A DNA stretch of 64,000 bases from Gymnorhina tibicen (Eukaryota; Chordata; Aves; Passeriformes; Artamidae). A model generated the notes under the pieces. That model was given only the letters and a program-made list of their open reading frames with translations. It was not told the origin of the DNA and did not search any database. A program made the translations under genes and the position numbers. How positions within the stretch are numbered: the first letter of the stretch is position 1; every line of letters begins with the position of its first letter. This document shows positions 12,461 through 24,900 of this stretch, piece after piece. The stretch is from positions 1,240,001 to 1,304,000 of the forward strand of contig VXAZ01006807.1 of the NCBI GenBank assembly GCA_013399875.1. The letters are read 5' to 3'.

Positions 12461-15400
12461 TATCAGCCTTTTTTGTCTGGATAACTAATCACTTACACGG
12501 GGAAAAAACGGTAAACTGCCTGAAAGGTTGTAGAGATAGTTAGCTGTAAACACAGGGATCAATTCAGGTTCATTACTACTCGCAAAACCTACACAATATT
12601 GGCCAGCAGTAATTCAAAAGTAGTACAATTAACAGAGATCAGACAGATATCCTCATGTTCGCTTTTTTGAGACTTGGTAACCTATAAGGCATTACAAGGA
12701 CCTAAGAATACAGTTTGCACAGACCTTTAGTAACTTTGATATTTCACAAGGCTATTTCATCTGACCTTTAATTTTTAGCACAGCATTTTCCATTTGTAGG
12801 GTATCACTTCAGAAAGGGCTGCCTTTAAGTATTTTAAAAACTCCATTAATACTACTTAAACTGGAACCTGTAAGCAAAGCTGTCACCTTATGGGAGACTT
12901 TTCCCACACAAATCACCAAGGAGAAGCTACAAAATTTTAAGCAATATGAAGCAATTTCCAACAGTAGGATTCTTTGCCACTAGCTTTATAGGTCTGTGTA
13001 TTGCCACTGAGGAAAGCAAAACATCTGACAATATCTGTGTTCAGAAAGGTAAAAATTACAACATTGTTCATGTAAAATGTGGTCAATATTCATACCAGTG
13101 CTTTTTCTACTTACATAATTAATAGCTCAAGATAAAGTTGAAATATTTTGTTCTCTTTGAAAGTAAAATACACCATTTTATTGTCCTCACAATTACATGC
13201 TGTTGCTAGGAAGTTACAAGTCTGCTATAACCTAATTGTCTGCTATTTAGATATGGACTCATGAATCCCATATTTTTATTCTAAATTTAAGTTCAGTCAT
13301 CGTAGCTAATGTCCTTGATGCTATCTCAAATTGCTGTCATTACACGGATCACTAGAAATTGGAGGTAATAGTAAAAAAGAAAAGAAAAAAGAAAGCTACC
13401 AAATTAGATGATGGATAAAGGTTTAATCAATTTAATTTTATCACCAAATCCATTCCCTTCCTCTTGAGCTGTCAGGGCACGAGATAAGCGGAACACATCG
13501 TGAAGCACAACGCAATCCCTTTGTGGGGAAGGAGTTGTGTCCCTGAACCTCGCCAAGATGAAACACGCTCATTTATTACTTTGGCATTGCAGGATGATGA
13601 AGAACCAAGCTGGTTTCCTCCCTTCATCTTCAGCACAATCTTTCTATTTCATTAATTTTTCATGGGATTTCATTTCACAATCATTTTGCCTCTCTCACCC
13701 ACTTGCTGCCCTTATTTAGTTTATTCTGTCAACTTTTATTTCATGTCCCATTGTATCAGCAGCAACCCTGGCCATGGCTTTCTACCACATCAGGAGTACC
13801 TGATCCCCGCCTGCTTCCAGTAATTAACTTCATTCAGTAGCCCTATAAAACGCCATTGCAAATAAGGGGGCTTATTTGTTGTCTTACACTGGAAAATAAC
13901 TGAGAAGGGTTATCTATCCAATCCCCTATTTCATACTTACTTTCTGTGTGTTGATTTCTAAGAAGCTGCTGGAGGCTGCTGAAGTGTGGCCTTTTTAGTA
14001 TTATCAGTAAATGGCGATTCTGCTTTTGTTTGGTCTACTTGTAATGACTTATCTGGGAAAACAAGCCTTCTTTACAAAATCTATACCACAGGCTATGGAA
14101 TCGGCACAAGCCGTGCTGAGGCCGTTGTGCTGAGTTCTGCCACTACTCTGCCATATTCCAGAGCCCTGAGAAAACAGAAGAACCCACAAACACAGTAACT
14201 GCCTATTAAACCCTAAAAATTTCAAAAGGATTTCTCTAAATCAATAGGCATAATTTTCTATCCTCTGGTCATTTTATATATGCCGATTAAAAAAACCCCA
14301 ACAACTCAAAACCAACCAGAGAGAGAAATATAAAATATCTATTACTGCTGCCACATGAAATTAGTATGCAGATAATCTGTCAAGCATCCATATTTATTTT
14401 TCATTAGATCTTTGTAAAATTAAGATATTTACTTCTTACTGGGAGTTATCATACTTTTCTAAACGACAATGAAAATATTTTTACCTATATTAATTTAACA
14501 AATCACTCTGAATATCCACATTTTAACTTTTTAACACACATTCTGCACAGGGTGTTAAACTGAATAAAATCACTCTGTAAATATATGCTTGCAATATGAT
14601 ATTCATTGCATAGACATTTATTGTTAAGACAGAATCTTTTTACTAAAAGCATTGCTGGATTTCATAAGCATGAAAATAAGATGCATGCAAATTAATTACT
14701 GGACAATGATATTGTACCCTGGAATCATATTCAGTGTCCTACACTTTTCAGTGCTTGATTTGCATATATGGAAATTCTCTCTCTGATTCTTACTGCATGT
14801 GTTTTTTATTGGTTTTTATAGGCCAAATGCACAAGGAAATGCAGCTATTCAGAGAATGCCGTTTGCTCTCCTTGCTTGAACTTGTTTTCTGCCCCCAGGA
14901 AACTCCTAAAACAGAGCATCCAGGTATAAAAGAAATGGAGTGAAGTGCTATACCCACACACACAAATTTGTAACTCACACTAACCAGAGCAAAAAGATGG
15001 CTGAAAACACGGAAAGTAAAACAGAAGGGGATAAGCAACACTATTAAATAGAGAATAATAATTATTTCTACTGCTGTGCATTCCTAGATATTCTATTAGG
15101 CAATGCCTCAACCTGGTTTTAAGCACAGTTCATATGTAACGTGTAATAAAATATAGTAAGTTGTATAAATAATTTGCTGAGTCCATTTCCTTAAGGAGCG
15201 GGGATGTGACAGATAAATTCATCTCCTTACTTTGTCTAATATTCAATTTAAATTTAAGACTATAGTGAATTTCTTTGTCTATTCGTGTCCATAGGTATCC
15301 CTGTGTATGGATGTGTAAACGTGTGTCTAGTTACAGACTTCAAAGGAGCTACTAAAAGCATTCCTGCTATAAACAACAAGATATGTGCTGGAGAATAGTT

Positions 15401-17099
15401 AAAAGCAAGTGTCTTTGGTCTAACCCTCTGCAAAGACTTTCTCACAATCCATTAAACAGATCAAACCTCCAAAATAGTGGAGCCCACTAATAATTCTCAT
15501 TAAAAGCCAGTAATTTAAAAGCCTAATAAACATTTTCTTGACTAGTTTCCTGAACAGCCTGCTTGTTAAGCAACACCTTCTTATTAGATACCATAAAAAC
15601 AAAAAAAAAAAGCAGAAATGGATGGTGACTAAATAAAATAGCGTAATAGTAAAATCCAACAGGTTTTATACTGGGCATGCCTTAAGTTACAGGAATTTTT
15701 TGGCCAGCACGATTTTACAGGAATATGTATTTTTATGAATGTATACTGTGATTACAAAGAAAGGAAAAACAAAATCATACGAACACAGGTCTGTAATTAG
15801 TACACTAACCAACTCAATTATTTGAAAAGTGGTTACAAATAGCACATTTGGAAGAATAAAGAAAGAACACTTCAAGTGCACATTCTTATTGATGTTGGTC
15901 AGTTAAGCACTTTCTAGAATGCCAACCACCTCCAGCTGTGCATTCTGCAAATAGCTGTCAGCTACCAAGTTATTGTTGAGCAAGTTTTTGTGGTTTTTTT
16001 TAAAGACATTCAACTTCCACCTTGTTTTGGCAAAACAAAGCAAAAAAGGATGCATCAGGAAAGTCTTATTGAAAGACCCTAACTTCTGTCTGCTCTTAAA
16101 AACAAAATTAAACCAAGTGCCTTTCCTCCATTGCATAAATTAATGGATTACTCTTTTCTCCTGACCAGTCGTTAAAGCTAGGTTAAGTTTGCAATTTTGT
16201 AGAAAAGTAGTTTTGCTAGAACAAATCAGCATAAAAAAGTCTGCGGAGCACAACTTGATTACAGGGAAATTTAAAGGGAACTGAGTATGTGAGCTCTCCT
16301 TTCTGAGTGTTTTAAAATCTTTTCTGTAATGCCAAGTAAAAGGCTGCCTTTCTCATCAGGTGTTATAACCTGCTAAAAACCAGAGTAACAAGTTGAGGTT
16401 GCACACCTACTCGAAGTCCTGATATATCTGCGTGTCTGTTGTTTCTACTTGTGTGCATTTGTTACTACGATTTTGACTATAGAGAGTTAACAGATGAAAG
16501 TTAAAATAGTGACAATCAAATGACACAGTCTTGCATTTGGCATTTAACCCGTTTTTACCAGCTACCATACAAAAGCTGCTTTGACACCTTTAAAAAAAGT
16601 TATCAAATACCGCACTTACTGACTTCAACATAATCAATAATTAAGAGACACTTAGCTAATGGCACCTACAAATTAGGTTTTCTAGAATCAGAAGGAGAAA
16701 CAGTGTGTCCAGAGCATCAGCTTGAGAGCCAGCTGACTAAAACTTGTGTGAGTACCACACAGACATTACAATTACAGGTTAGATTATATTCACTGCTTGG
16801 ACAAACACTCAGACTTCTCATCTCTGCAGTTGAATGCAGCTGGGCGTCTCTGGCACTCTGCTCCCGTATCAATTTATTTTACTTTAAAGTCCTCACAGCC
16901 AGTTAACTTCGTCTTTTTCAGGCAAAACATCAAAAATCAGGCGGTAGCGTGTCATCCCCTCTACAGGAGAAAGCCAGACAGCCTTGCGAAGAGCTGTTAT
17001 CTAGGGCATAGTCCCTGTTCGCAATGACATCCTGTAGCTTCACTTTTCCTGCTTACGGCAATTAGCGCCTTCCTAACCAGGGTTCGCTTAGGGACCGGG
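12461..17099. other. AT-rich non-coding, likely first intron of a minus-strand gene
   Basis: The sequence is AT-rich with no convincing exon. If the minus-strand first exon at 17.4-17.6 kb is real, this stretch would be intron 1 or lie downstream of it. Exons of 50-150 bp without a recognisable domain could be missed by eye. Confidence 0.45.
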
Positions 17100-17192
17100 A
17101 ACAGCACCAAAACAGAAAAACTTGGTGGACCTTGTCTAGAAAAGGAGAGAAGCGGTAGTTTGGAGGGCGCGACAGCCCCGGGGGGCTCCGCG

Positions 17193-17193
17193 N
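17193..17193. other. Ambiguous base (N)
   Basis: A single unresolved base lies inside the CpG island. It shows that this GC-rich locus was hard to sequence. Confidence 0.95.
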
Positions 17194-17405
17194 GTGCCCG
17201 GCCGCGGGGACAGCGACGGCGGCTCTCGTCCCCGGCTGGCCCCGAGGAAGGCACCTCCCGCCCCGCCCCGGCCGTCGGGGCAGCGCAGGGCTGGTGCCGG
17301 CGAGCGCCGGGCACTGACAATAGAGCTGCGAGCAGCCGATGCTGTGCAGGTGGCAGGGGGACAGAGCGGGGAAAGAAAACAACAAGAAAAAGACATCTCT
17401 CTTAC

Positions 17406-17537
17406 CNNNNNNNNNNNNNNNNNNNNNNNNNNNNNNNNNNNNNNNNNNNNNNNNNNNNNNNNNNNNNNNNNNNNNNNNNNNNNNNNNNNNNNNNNNNNNN
17501 NNNNNNACGCCCTGCCGCTGCCCGGGCCGGATGTCAT
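17406..17537 (-). CDS. Putative first coding exon, gene unidentified (partial, interrupted by gap)
   Basis: On the minus strand an ATG at 17537 has G at -3 and starts the peptide MTSGPGSGRA before the sequence enters a 100-N gap. On the other side of the gap the first bases are a consensus splice donor, G|GTAAGA, with the intron starting at 17405. The exon would therefore end at 17406, one base past the gap. No ATG lies between the predicted transcription start near 17586 and this ATG. The leader is about 50 nt and a TATA box sits 25-32 bp upstream of the inferred start. The frame across the gap is unknown, because 100 N may be a placeholder length. I do not recognise the peptide, which is Gly/Ser-rich and not a hydrophobic signal sequence. 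Downstream exons could lie anywhere below 17.4 kb or outside the window. Promoter, ATG and donor are seen; their linkage into one exon is inference. Confidence 0.4.
17407..17506. other. Assembly gap (100 N)
   Basis: Exactly 100 unknown bases lie inside the CpG island and interrupt the predicted first exon of the minus-strand gene. The round length suggests a scaffold placeholder rather than a measured size. Confidence 0.97.
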
Positions 17538-17610
17538 GCCGGTATCTCAGCGAGCAGCACCGCGCCGACGTGTTCTCCTCCCGCGGAGTTTCTCCTCGTT
17601 CTGGAGGCGC

Positions 17611-17618
17611 CTTTTATA
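17611..17618 (-). promoter_or_regulatory. TATA box of minus-strand promoter
   Basis: TATAAAAG is read on the minus strand, flanked by GC-rich sequence (TATAAAAGGCGCC). Transcription would start about 25-30 bp downstream, near 17586, leaving a leader of about 50 nt before the ATG at 17537. Combined CpG-island and TATA promoters are common at regulated or tissue-specific vertebrate genes. Confidence 0.55.
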
Positions 17619-18070
17619 GGGCGGTGGGTCGGGCCGGCGGGGCTGTGCCGGGGCTGTGCCCGGGCTCCGCACGGCGCTGCCGCCGCGCAAGGGTCTCGCC
17701 TCCGCCTCGACGTGCCGGGCCCGGCCGGGGCGATGCCCGGGGGCGCCGCCGCGGCTCTGCCGGCCCCGCGCCCACTTTTTGCACCTCTGCGAGTTGCTGG
17801 GCACCGGGCGCTTTGAAGCCGGTGGTGCGGGGGTGGGGGGGGCGAGGGGGGCGGATTTGCTGCTGCAAAGTCTCCCGCAGCCCAATCGCTCCCGCCGCCC
17901 GGCGCTGACATCAGCTCCGCCAGCCCTCGCCCCCAAACTCCGCTCCCCCGGGGCTGCCGGCTGTGCCCGGCTCCCGGGAGAAAGCGAGGGAGAATGGCCC
18001 CGTAGGGAATAAAAACATCCTGCCGCCTCGTCTGGGAGAAGCCGGAGGGGCAGCTCGCAAGAAGGGAGGC

Positions 18071-20621
18071 TGCAGGGAGGTATACAAGCCTTTTCTTTTT
18101 TTTTTTTTTTTGTCTGGTTTAGCCCATGTGGACACTGAACACTCCGCTTCCACATACACAGAAATGCCTCTGCTGTCCTCCCCAACCACGCAGTTATTAA
18201 CTAGTTCACTAATTGCAGTGCTTATTATTCCCAGTGAAAGAATATGAGTTACTGTTGAAGGATCCCTGTGTCAACAAACCTTATGCAAGAGGATAAGTGT
18301 AGCGATTCCCCTTGATTCTCCAGTTATTTTTAAGGTACGTGCTCTGTTACATTCACGATCAAGGGCAAAAGCTCTATGAAAAGAGGAGTGTGTTGTCGCT
18401 CAGACTCACACATTAACACTCTGCAGTGCCTCATTTAGGCAACTGTGCAATTAAAGTGTCGGGAGCAGAGGGGCTTTTACAGAGAGGAAAGATGACAACA
18501 GCAATCCTCTGAAAAGCTTGACTACAAAGCATTACATGTTCATTACAAAAAGCCAGGGTATACAACAGATAAGATACTGCTTTAAGTTACGAGGGACCTA
18601 CTGCTTCTGTGCTCTATTGTCCTTACGTATTATCTCATTTAAAAACACGCATCTGGAAACCTAGGTAGTGACTGGAAAATGGAAGAATATCAAGAAAAAT
18701 TATGTTTAATAATGAATGTCATCATTAGTGCCTACTGCATTTGCAGTTGGCTGAAGGAGCACAGCAAACCCCTGTTTATCAGAACTCCTTTAATCTAAAA
18801 CTTCCTCTTGTTGGAATGTAGGTTACCTGGCTCCTGCTGCTAACCACTTCCACTGCAACCCTCCCAGCTATTAGAAACCCTCTGTGTTTGGCTGGTATAT
18901 AGGCCTCTGTAATTTTTGGATGAGGTAGAGCTACATGCTACAGATTTTCAAATTAAATAAACAAAACCACTTCCGTATAAGTCTCTAAAGGTGCTTATTA
19001 AACCAGGATATTGATAACTCAGGTGTGCCAAGATGATGTCACCTCTTGGACCCTCTATGCTCCGTGAAGCAGGTCGCATATGGTAAGAAGGCCCTATGTA
19101 CCCTCACTTTCAGCTATGTGGCACAGCACAAAGCTCAGGAGGAAACTGCCCTCCCATCTCAACAGCTGAGGTAAGAGAGCCTGAGAATCCAGACCTGCAT
19201 TGCTTGAATGTCAGATATAGTTCAGGAAGCTCTGCATGAAACTAGGTTCTTACTTGCCTAGTTTTTATAGGTTACTAGCAGAGTTTTTTTACGATGTGCA
19301 CATCACCCGAACTGCTACATAGCTTAAGTAAACATCTCTTTAAGTGCTTCTGTCTATTTCAGGGATAAAAACTTGTCTGCAGGAAAACAGAGAGGCAATC
19401 AGTATTTTTTATTTTCAGCTTCAGCCTTCAGCCTTTAACCTTTCTCCCCTTTTCCTTCTGATTTCTGTTGTTCTGACCACAGCTGACTCTCATCTATTAA
19501 TGTGGCACAAACTTGTAGTTGTATATGAAGTAGTTACTGCTGCAGCAAAACACAACTGCATGTTCAACTGTACATCAAAGTTCTGACCAGTCTGGAATTT
19601 AAGTCACTTAGTTTAGAAGCCAGATTTAGAAAAGTGTCTTCTATATTTCAGTACCAATCTGTGTTCTCTCCATTATGGATCTAAAAAAGAAGCTAGATCC
19701 AATTAGAAGGAAAACGAGCATCCTGGGACATTCATTCATTTTTAGGAGTGGCTTCAAGCTCAGCACATTAAATTTTCTGAAGGCTTTATTTCTGATAATA
19801 TTTTGTTAACATACTCTCAAAATGACTGGAACCTAACATGTTAAGAAGACAGACTGGCACTGCTAGTCCCTAGAGAACTCATGCTACCAAGCCAACCTGA
19901 AAAGCCTCCAGTTCTCAGAAACTATTATTCGGTGCTAACAGATTCATGAACTGCTTTTCATTTCTAGGCACAGTTCTAAGAAAGTACCAGCAAGGCAACA
20001 TTAGCAATGACGGATCTACACTGGTGGTATAGCTCCCTTCTAGGCTGGTTCCAGGATTAGAGAAGGCATGAAGACAGCTGAAATCATGCTGGTGAAAGGT
20101 TTCCAGTTGGCCACAAGGAGATGTGAAAGACAGTCTTTGTTTATACTGTTCAGCTACAAGGTCAGTAAAATTCCTTAAATGTTCTGTGCTTATTCCTCTT
20201 GTTCTCCACAATGGAAGGAGTTGGCTTCTCCACCCAGTGAAGTGCCGTTTCAACAGCCTTTTTTAACTTAAATGCAAGGTTACCAGTCCCACTCAACTGG
20301 GTCTGTCTCTCTGCCCAGAAAAACATGAACATGTTTTCAAGCACTTTGGTAGAGTGACATAAACTCAAACTAGGAAATACAAAACCAGTATCAATGAGGT
20401 GGGAAAAAGCTAAATAAGATTAAATAAGATCATCTCTCTGTTATGTGCTTATGTCTACCATTAGCCAATGCACTTGACATTTTTATCATCCCACAGAAGT
20501 TATGGCTGTTCCTCAATGCCCTGGTAATGATTTTTAGTGGTGTTCCATGCTTCTTTTTGTTGAGTAAAGCAGCTTAGGGTTTTTCATCTCCATAAGCCAA
20601 CAACCAGTGGTTGTTATGATT
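18071..20621. other. Non-coding upstream flank of the CpG island
   Basis: A pyrimidine run lies at about 18092-18111. The segment 18340-18560 retains CpGs and balanced composition and may be a proximal regulatory element. The rest is AT-rich with no gene or named repeat. Confidence 0.45.
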
Positions 20622-20690
20622 ATTACCTTCAAACTGAAGTAATTCAGACTGTTCTTTATTATCTTCGAACTGAAGTAATTCAGACTGTTT
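20622..20690. repeat. Two-copy tandem duplication, 36-bp period
   Basis: Two near-identical units (20622-20653 and 20658-20690) share the core AACTGAAGTAATTCAGACTG. They differ by two substitutions, at T/C and A/G positions. This looks like a small, fairly recent slippage or duplication event. Confidence 0.85.
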
Positions 20691-23020
20691 TAAAGTGTAA
20701 ATTTGTACACCTTGGCTTACAGTCTGTGAAGAAATGCACGTCACACCAGTGCACAGTCACCTACTCAGGCCTAGGTGAGTTAGCCAGGTAGGAGAGTTTA
20801 AGGTGTAAATCTTGATGTGAATGCCTCTTCCCTGGGTTTTCTGGGAGCTGTGACTCCTCTCGTGAACCCATCACAACTACTTATCCCAGCCAGTACATCA
20901 AAAACTTCTGTTCCTGTTCTTGTGAGATAGACAGGTCTTTCTCAGTGCCTGAGGTACCCAAGCAAGAAGTCCAAGCTTTGCAGGACTTGCGACAATTCGC
21001 TTCACTCAGGTTCTCTCAAAAGAGGAGAGCTGAAGGGCAGTCCAAATAGTTTATTAACTGGAAGACTGATGGTGACTATGAGAGTATGACAGGGAAAGAG
21101 AGTGTGAAACTGGATGCCAGGTTGCACACCTTAATTATGCATTATCATTTAAATTTCCATACCTAAGCAATATAGTGTAGAGTTAGTAATCAACAGAAAT
21201 GGAAAAAAATTAAAATGGATGAAGAAAAAAAGCAGTCCACCTTTATTTCAGCTAAGGACTTAAAATGAGCAACTTTAGGAAAAAAACCTTTGGTATAGTT
21301 ATTCAAATCTGAATATTGGGTCCATGGGTATTATGAGTGGCCAGTACTTTTTCTATATAAACATATTTAGATGAAATAGAATAAATATGAGATCAATTTT
21401 TTTCTTTATCCTTCTGTTTTTTAAAATTTGGAGTAGCTTGATTTTCAGTGACATGATAATACAAAAAATTGTAGGTGAAACAATTTAAATAAATGCTATA
21501 TTGAACTTGCAGAAGTGCAAATATGTAAAATAATGTTGAGCATCTAAGATGTCTCAGGGAATGCCCCACACAAGAGTTGCAGCATTTGCAAGGAGTGCTC
21601 CTCTCAGAGCAAAAGGGCCCTGCTGAGCAGCACAGCAAGTGGGAGAGGCAAGCTCCAGACTCTGCACTTCCCAGAATATGCACAAACCCTTGAAGAAGAG
21701 GCCATCTGGTTGCCTTATTCCATAGTTTTCAGCTGCACTGTCCCTTTCCTAAGCAGCTATGGATACTGCAAGCAGCAGGCCCCAGTAGAGATTTTTGCAA
21801 TTTACTGCTTGGGAGCAGAAATGCCCTGCAGGCTGCTGAGAGGGGACAGGGATGCAGTAGCCACCATCTATTTTTCTCCTCTCCTCTCCATCCCATTTCT
21901 GTTTGATTTTGCTTGCTCCTGCCTGTGTAGGTAGAGAAAAAAAAAAAGGCCCTTAAAATTTGGAAGATAAAAGATGCTCAAGGGCGTTAAAGCAGGACAC
22001 AAATGCAATCGTGTGGCTGTGCAGGTGAGACTCCAGAGCCTTCTGCCGCAAAATGCCTGCGCTAATCCACTCTTGCCCTACTTACAAGGAGCTGTCAGTG
22101 TGGTTATTTGCAGCAAAAACCACTTTAGCTTTGGGGCCAAACATCACAGGGTGGTGATGAAGCAATGAGGGTAGGGATCCATATTCAGTGTATCAAGTTT
22201 GTCCGAAAAATACCTCACTGCAGACAGGTCCTTCTGTTTGCTTTGCATATTCTTGCACATGAAATATCCCAGGCTGGGTAACACTGTGGTATTGCATGGC
22301 TGGAGGTTAAGGCAATGCTAAAAGGATTTGCACCCTCACTAAACTGCAACAGAACTGAAGGGATCTTGGATTCTGTGTTCTCTGCTGTGGGAAAGCCACA
22401 GCAGCTAAGTTTCATCTTCCACAGGAGAAGCTTCCTGTCTCCCCCTCATTTCTTCAAGTCCCCATATCTAGTCTGATGGGGGTTCACTGCAACATGCCAA
22501 AAGTAGGTGACGTCCAACTCCCTGATGAGCATGAGGTAAACATTTCAAACCTGCTTAGATAATAGTCTCTTTAATGGGGAAAATTAAAAAGACTGCAAAT
22601 CCTTGTAATTAGTAAGCCTGTATATGCCACACAGACCAGCAGCAGTCACTGGAGATAAACAAAACTTTCTGAAAGATGTTTGTATGGGCATACTAGAACA
22701 TAACTCAGCAGCTCTGACTCTTGAGGGGAGTAGAGATACAGCTCATCACCAGAAACAGTTTTGATTTTAATAGTGTTTCCTGTGTTTGTAATAAACTGAA
22801 CCAAAATGTGGAATGAAAATGTCCCAAAAGCAGCGGTGTCTGAAACCTCATTCTGTTGTCAGATATTTCAATCCCAGCCCATACTGGTCATAGAGAGTTT
22901 GTTCATATGGGGTTAACTTGTTCACAGACCTTCTGCAAGGCCCCCATTGTACAGGTTTCTTTCTGTGCCCACTATCCCAATCTACTTTCTTCAACGGCTT
23001 GGAAATGCATCAAGTTGTAA
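20691..23020. other. Non-coding, nothing recognised
   Basis: The composition is mixed and ORFs are short. I found no domain, named repeat or strong structure. Confidence 0.5.
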
Positions 23021-23082
23021 CATTATTATTAATTTGTTATTACCAATAATTTATTATTATTATTATACTTATTACTGTTATT
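23021..23082. repeat. Imperfect ATT microsatellite
   Basis: Interrupted ATT trinucleotide repeats, with the purest run at about 23048-23066. Confidence 0.75.
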
Positions 23083-23404
23083 CTTTTAAAATAGTAATTC
23101 TCTGATATTGAAATACTGAAAGAACATTTTCATCCTCTACATCCTTTGAATATAACCTTTAAAACAAAGAGTCTGCTGGGGGAAAGCCCCCTGTGCTGCA
23201 GCGTGACTGTGCAGAGCACCCTTGGGCAGAGGAGAGGGGCACCTCATCAGCCCTTGGTGGGGCAGTGTCACTGGTGGGTCCCCAGCCCATCCAATGCCTT
23301 GGCTGCAAGGAATTCCCAAGAGGCTGAACCACAGCATCACCCTCATCACACAGTTGCCTCAGGCTGGGAAATCGGGCACCTGAGAAGAGAATTGCCCAAA
23401 ACAT

Positions 23405-23495
23405 TTCATTTCTCTGTGCTGGCAGCTTTTTCATCAGTAAAATACAGATGCAAATACTTATGTCAGGGGATTAAGGAAAGCTAAAATGACCATGG
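23405..23495 (+). repeat. Possible MIR SINE fragment
   Basis: A diverged stretch resembles the 3' part of MIR: TTTTTCATCAGTAAAATACAGATG corresponds to the family's TTTCCTCATCTGTAAAATGGGGAT, followed by a GGGGATTAAGG-like block. MIR is an ancient amniote SINE, so old remnants are expected. The match is by eye and weak. Confidence 0.3.
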
Positions 23496-24814
23496 GCTGC
23501 TTGCACATAATATACTTTTCACCCTAATCTTTTCAGTTTGGAAAACTTCCAAAAATTAAATGATGAATAAATTCTCCCCATAGCAGCCATGTGGATTACA
23601 AAGACTTGCAGAATTATTGATGAAAGACTACCATCTTCTAAAATGAATGCTGCAAGCCTATGTCATGAGAAACCTTAACCAACTTCTCTGGGACTCTAAA
23701 AATGTTTTATAGAGTAATCTTACAGTAGCTGCCTTGTAGAGAATTAAGGCAGTACTGAAAAATACTACAGCATAGCTATTGCTATTATTTCAGTAATGTA
23801 ATGTGCTACAGTTTAAAGAAGTTATTATGGAAGTATAATTTGACTAAAGTTTACATTTGCAGGCTGACATATGTTTAGTGTTACAGTCTTTTCCTTGAGA
23901 CCTCCAGCAGCAGCAGTCACTGACCTTGTTAGGGACAGTGGCTGAGGATAAGGTGTAATAACAGTAAAGGAAAAGTGTATTGAATTGCATTAACCTCTGG
24001 CTAGATCCCCTACCGGATTAATCAGGTTCCTGTGCTATCCAATCGTTTTACAAAAGGAGTTTCACTGCAATTTTCTGTCAACTTATTTTTAAACATACTT
24101 TTCAAAAGGCATTCAGATTTATGTGATATATAATCACTGCAAAGCTGAACACAACAGTTCAGAATATAAATGCAGAAAAGTGTATGGAAATACAAGAAGG
24201 CTGCTGTAGAGGCATATGTTTTCCAACAGCTGGCCAGCAGTAGCAACAGTCAGCTGCAAATTTCTGAGATTTGTAAGGCCCTACAGCCCCTACTGAGCAC
24301 CCTACAACAGACATCGGAGTAAGGTCATTGAGAAAATAAAGCAAATATTTTTTTGGAAAGAACTAACTTATAAACTCTGTAGTGAAGATCATAAAAATTA
24401 TTATTTATCCTTGTATATCCCTCTCATAAACCGCGTGATACAGTGATTTGCCTGGGGAAGGTTGTTTGCTGTCTGCAGTATGGCCATTCAGAAGTCATAG
24501 AGGATACATACTGCAGGTAGAGAAAAGCAAATAACATAAGGGCTGCCTCATATTTTAAAAAACCTTTATTGCATTTTATTTCCTATATGACAGCTAATTG
24601 ATGTAGAGTGGTATAAATCTAGCTCTAAGTTCTGACTCCTGTTTCTCCTGATAGCCACATCAGCAGCTGCTTGGTCCTTTTTCATTTAGAACCATCTGTA
24701 GGACAGTTCTAAATTACGATATGCTGGTAAATGTAGATGGGCATCCCTTGATGACTGCTCTTGTAGACTTTCCTACTATACCAGACTACCCTCATGGAAT
24801 TGGTACAGGGTTTG
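23496..24814. other. AT-rich non-coding
   Basis: I see nothing beyond AT-rich unique-looking sequence. Confidence 0.5.
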
Positions 24815-24900
24815 AAAACCACTAGCCTGGTGTCAGGTCTTAACTCAAATTGATGGTCATGACCTTAGGTAAGTCACCTAAGTACTTACGTTCTTCAAGA
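24815..24900 (+). repeat. Possible MIR SINE core fragment
   Basis: The core TGACCTTAGGTAAGTCACCTAA closely follows the conserved MIR core (TGACCTTGGGCAAGTCACTTAA). An upstream part, CTAGCCTGGTGTCAGG, also resembles MIR. The element is degenerate and old. Confidence 0.45.

Larger units (their letters stand above)
17100..18070. promoter_or_regulatory. CpG island promoter
   Basis: About 970 bp of very GC- and CpG-rich sequence lies in an otherwise AT-rich window; part of it is lost to a 100-N gap. It contains GC-box-like G-runs (about 17825-17850), a CCAAT box at 17882-17886 (ATTGG when read on the minus strand), a CRE-like TGACATCA at 17906-17913, and a minus-strand TATA box at 17611-17618. 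These place a promoter here, with the clearest elements pointing to minus-strand transcription. The long ORFs crossing the island on both strands are composition artefacts, several of them reading through N. Confidence 0.75.

Noticed and set aside
17160..17908. Long plus-strand ORFs (up to 218 codons) across the CpG island
   Set aside because: They read through the 100-N gap, overlap ORFs in other frames, and have the Pro/Ala/Arg/Gly composition expected of GC-rich DNA without stops.
17547..18185. 212-codon minus-strand ORF upstream of the TATA box
   Set aside because: Low-complexity GC-driven composition, overlapped by several ORFs on both strands, and lying upstream of the best-supported transcription start.
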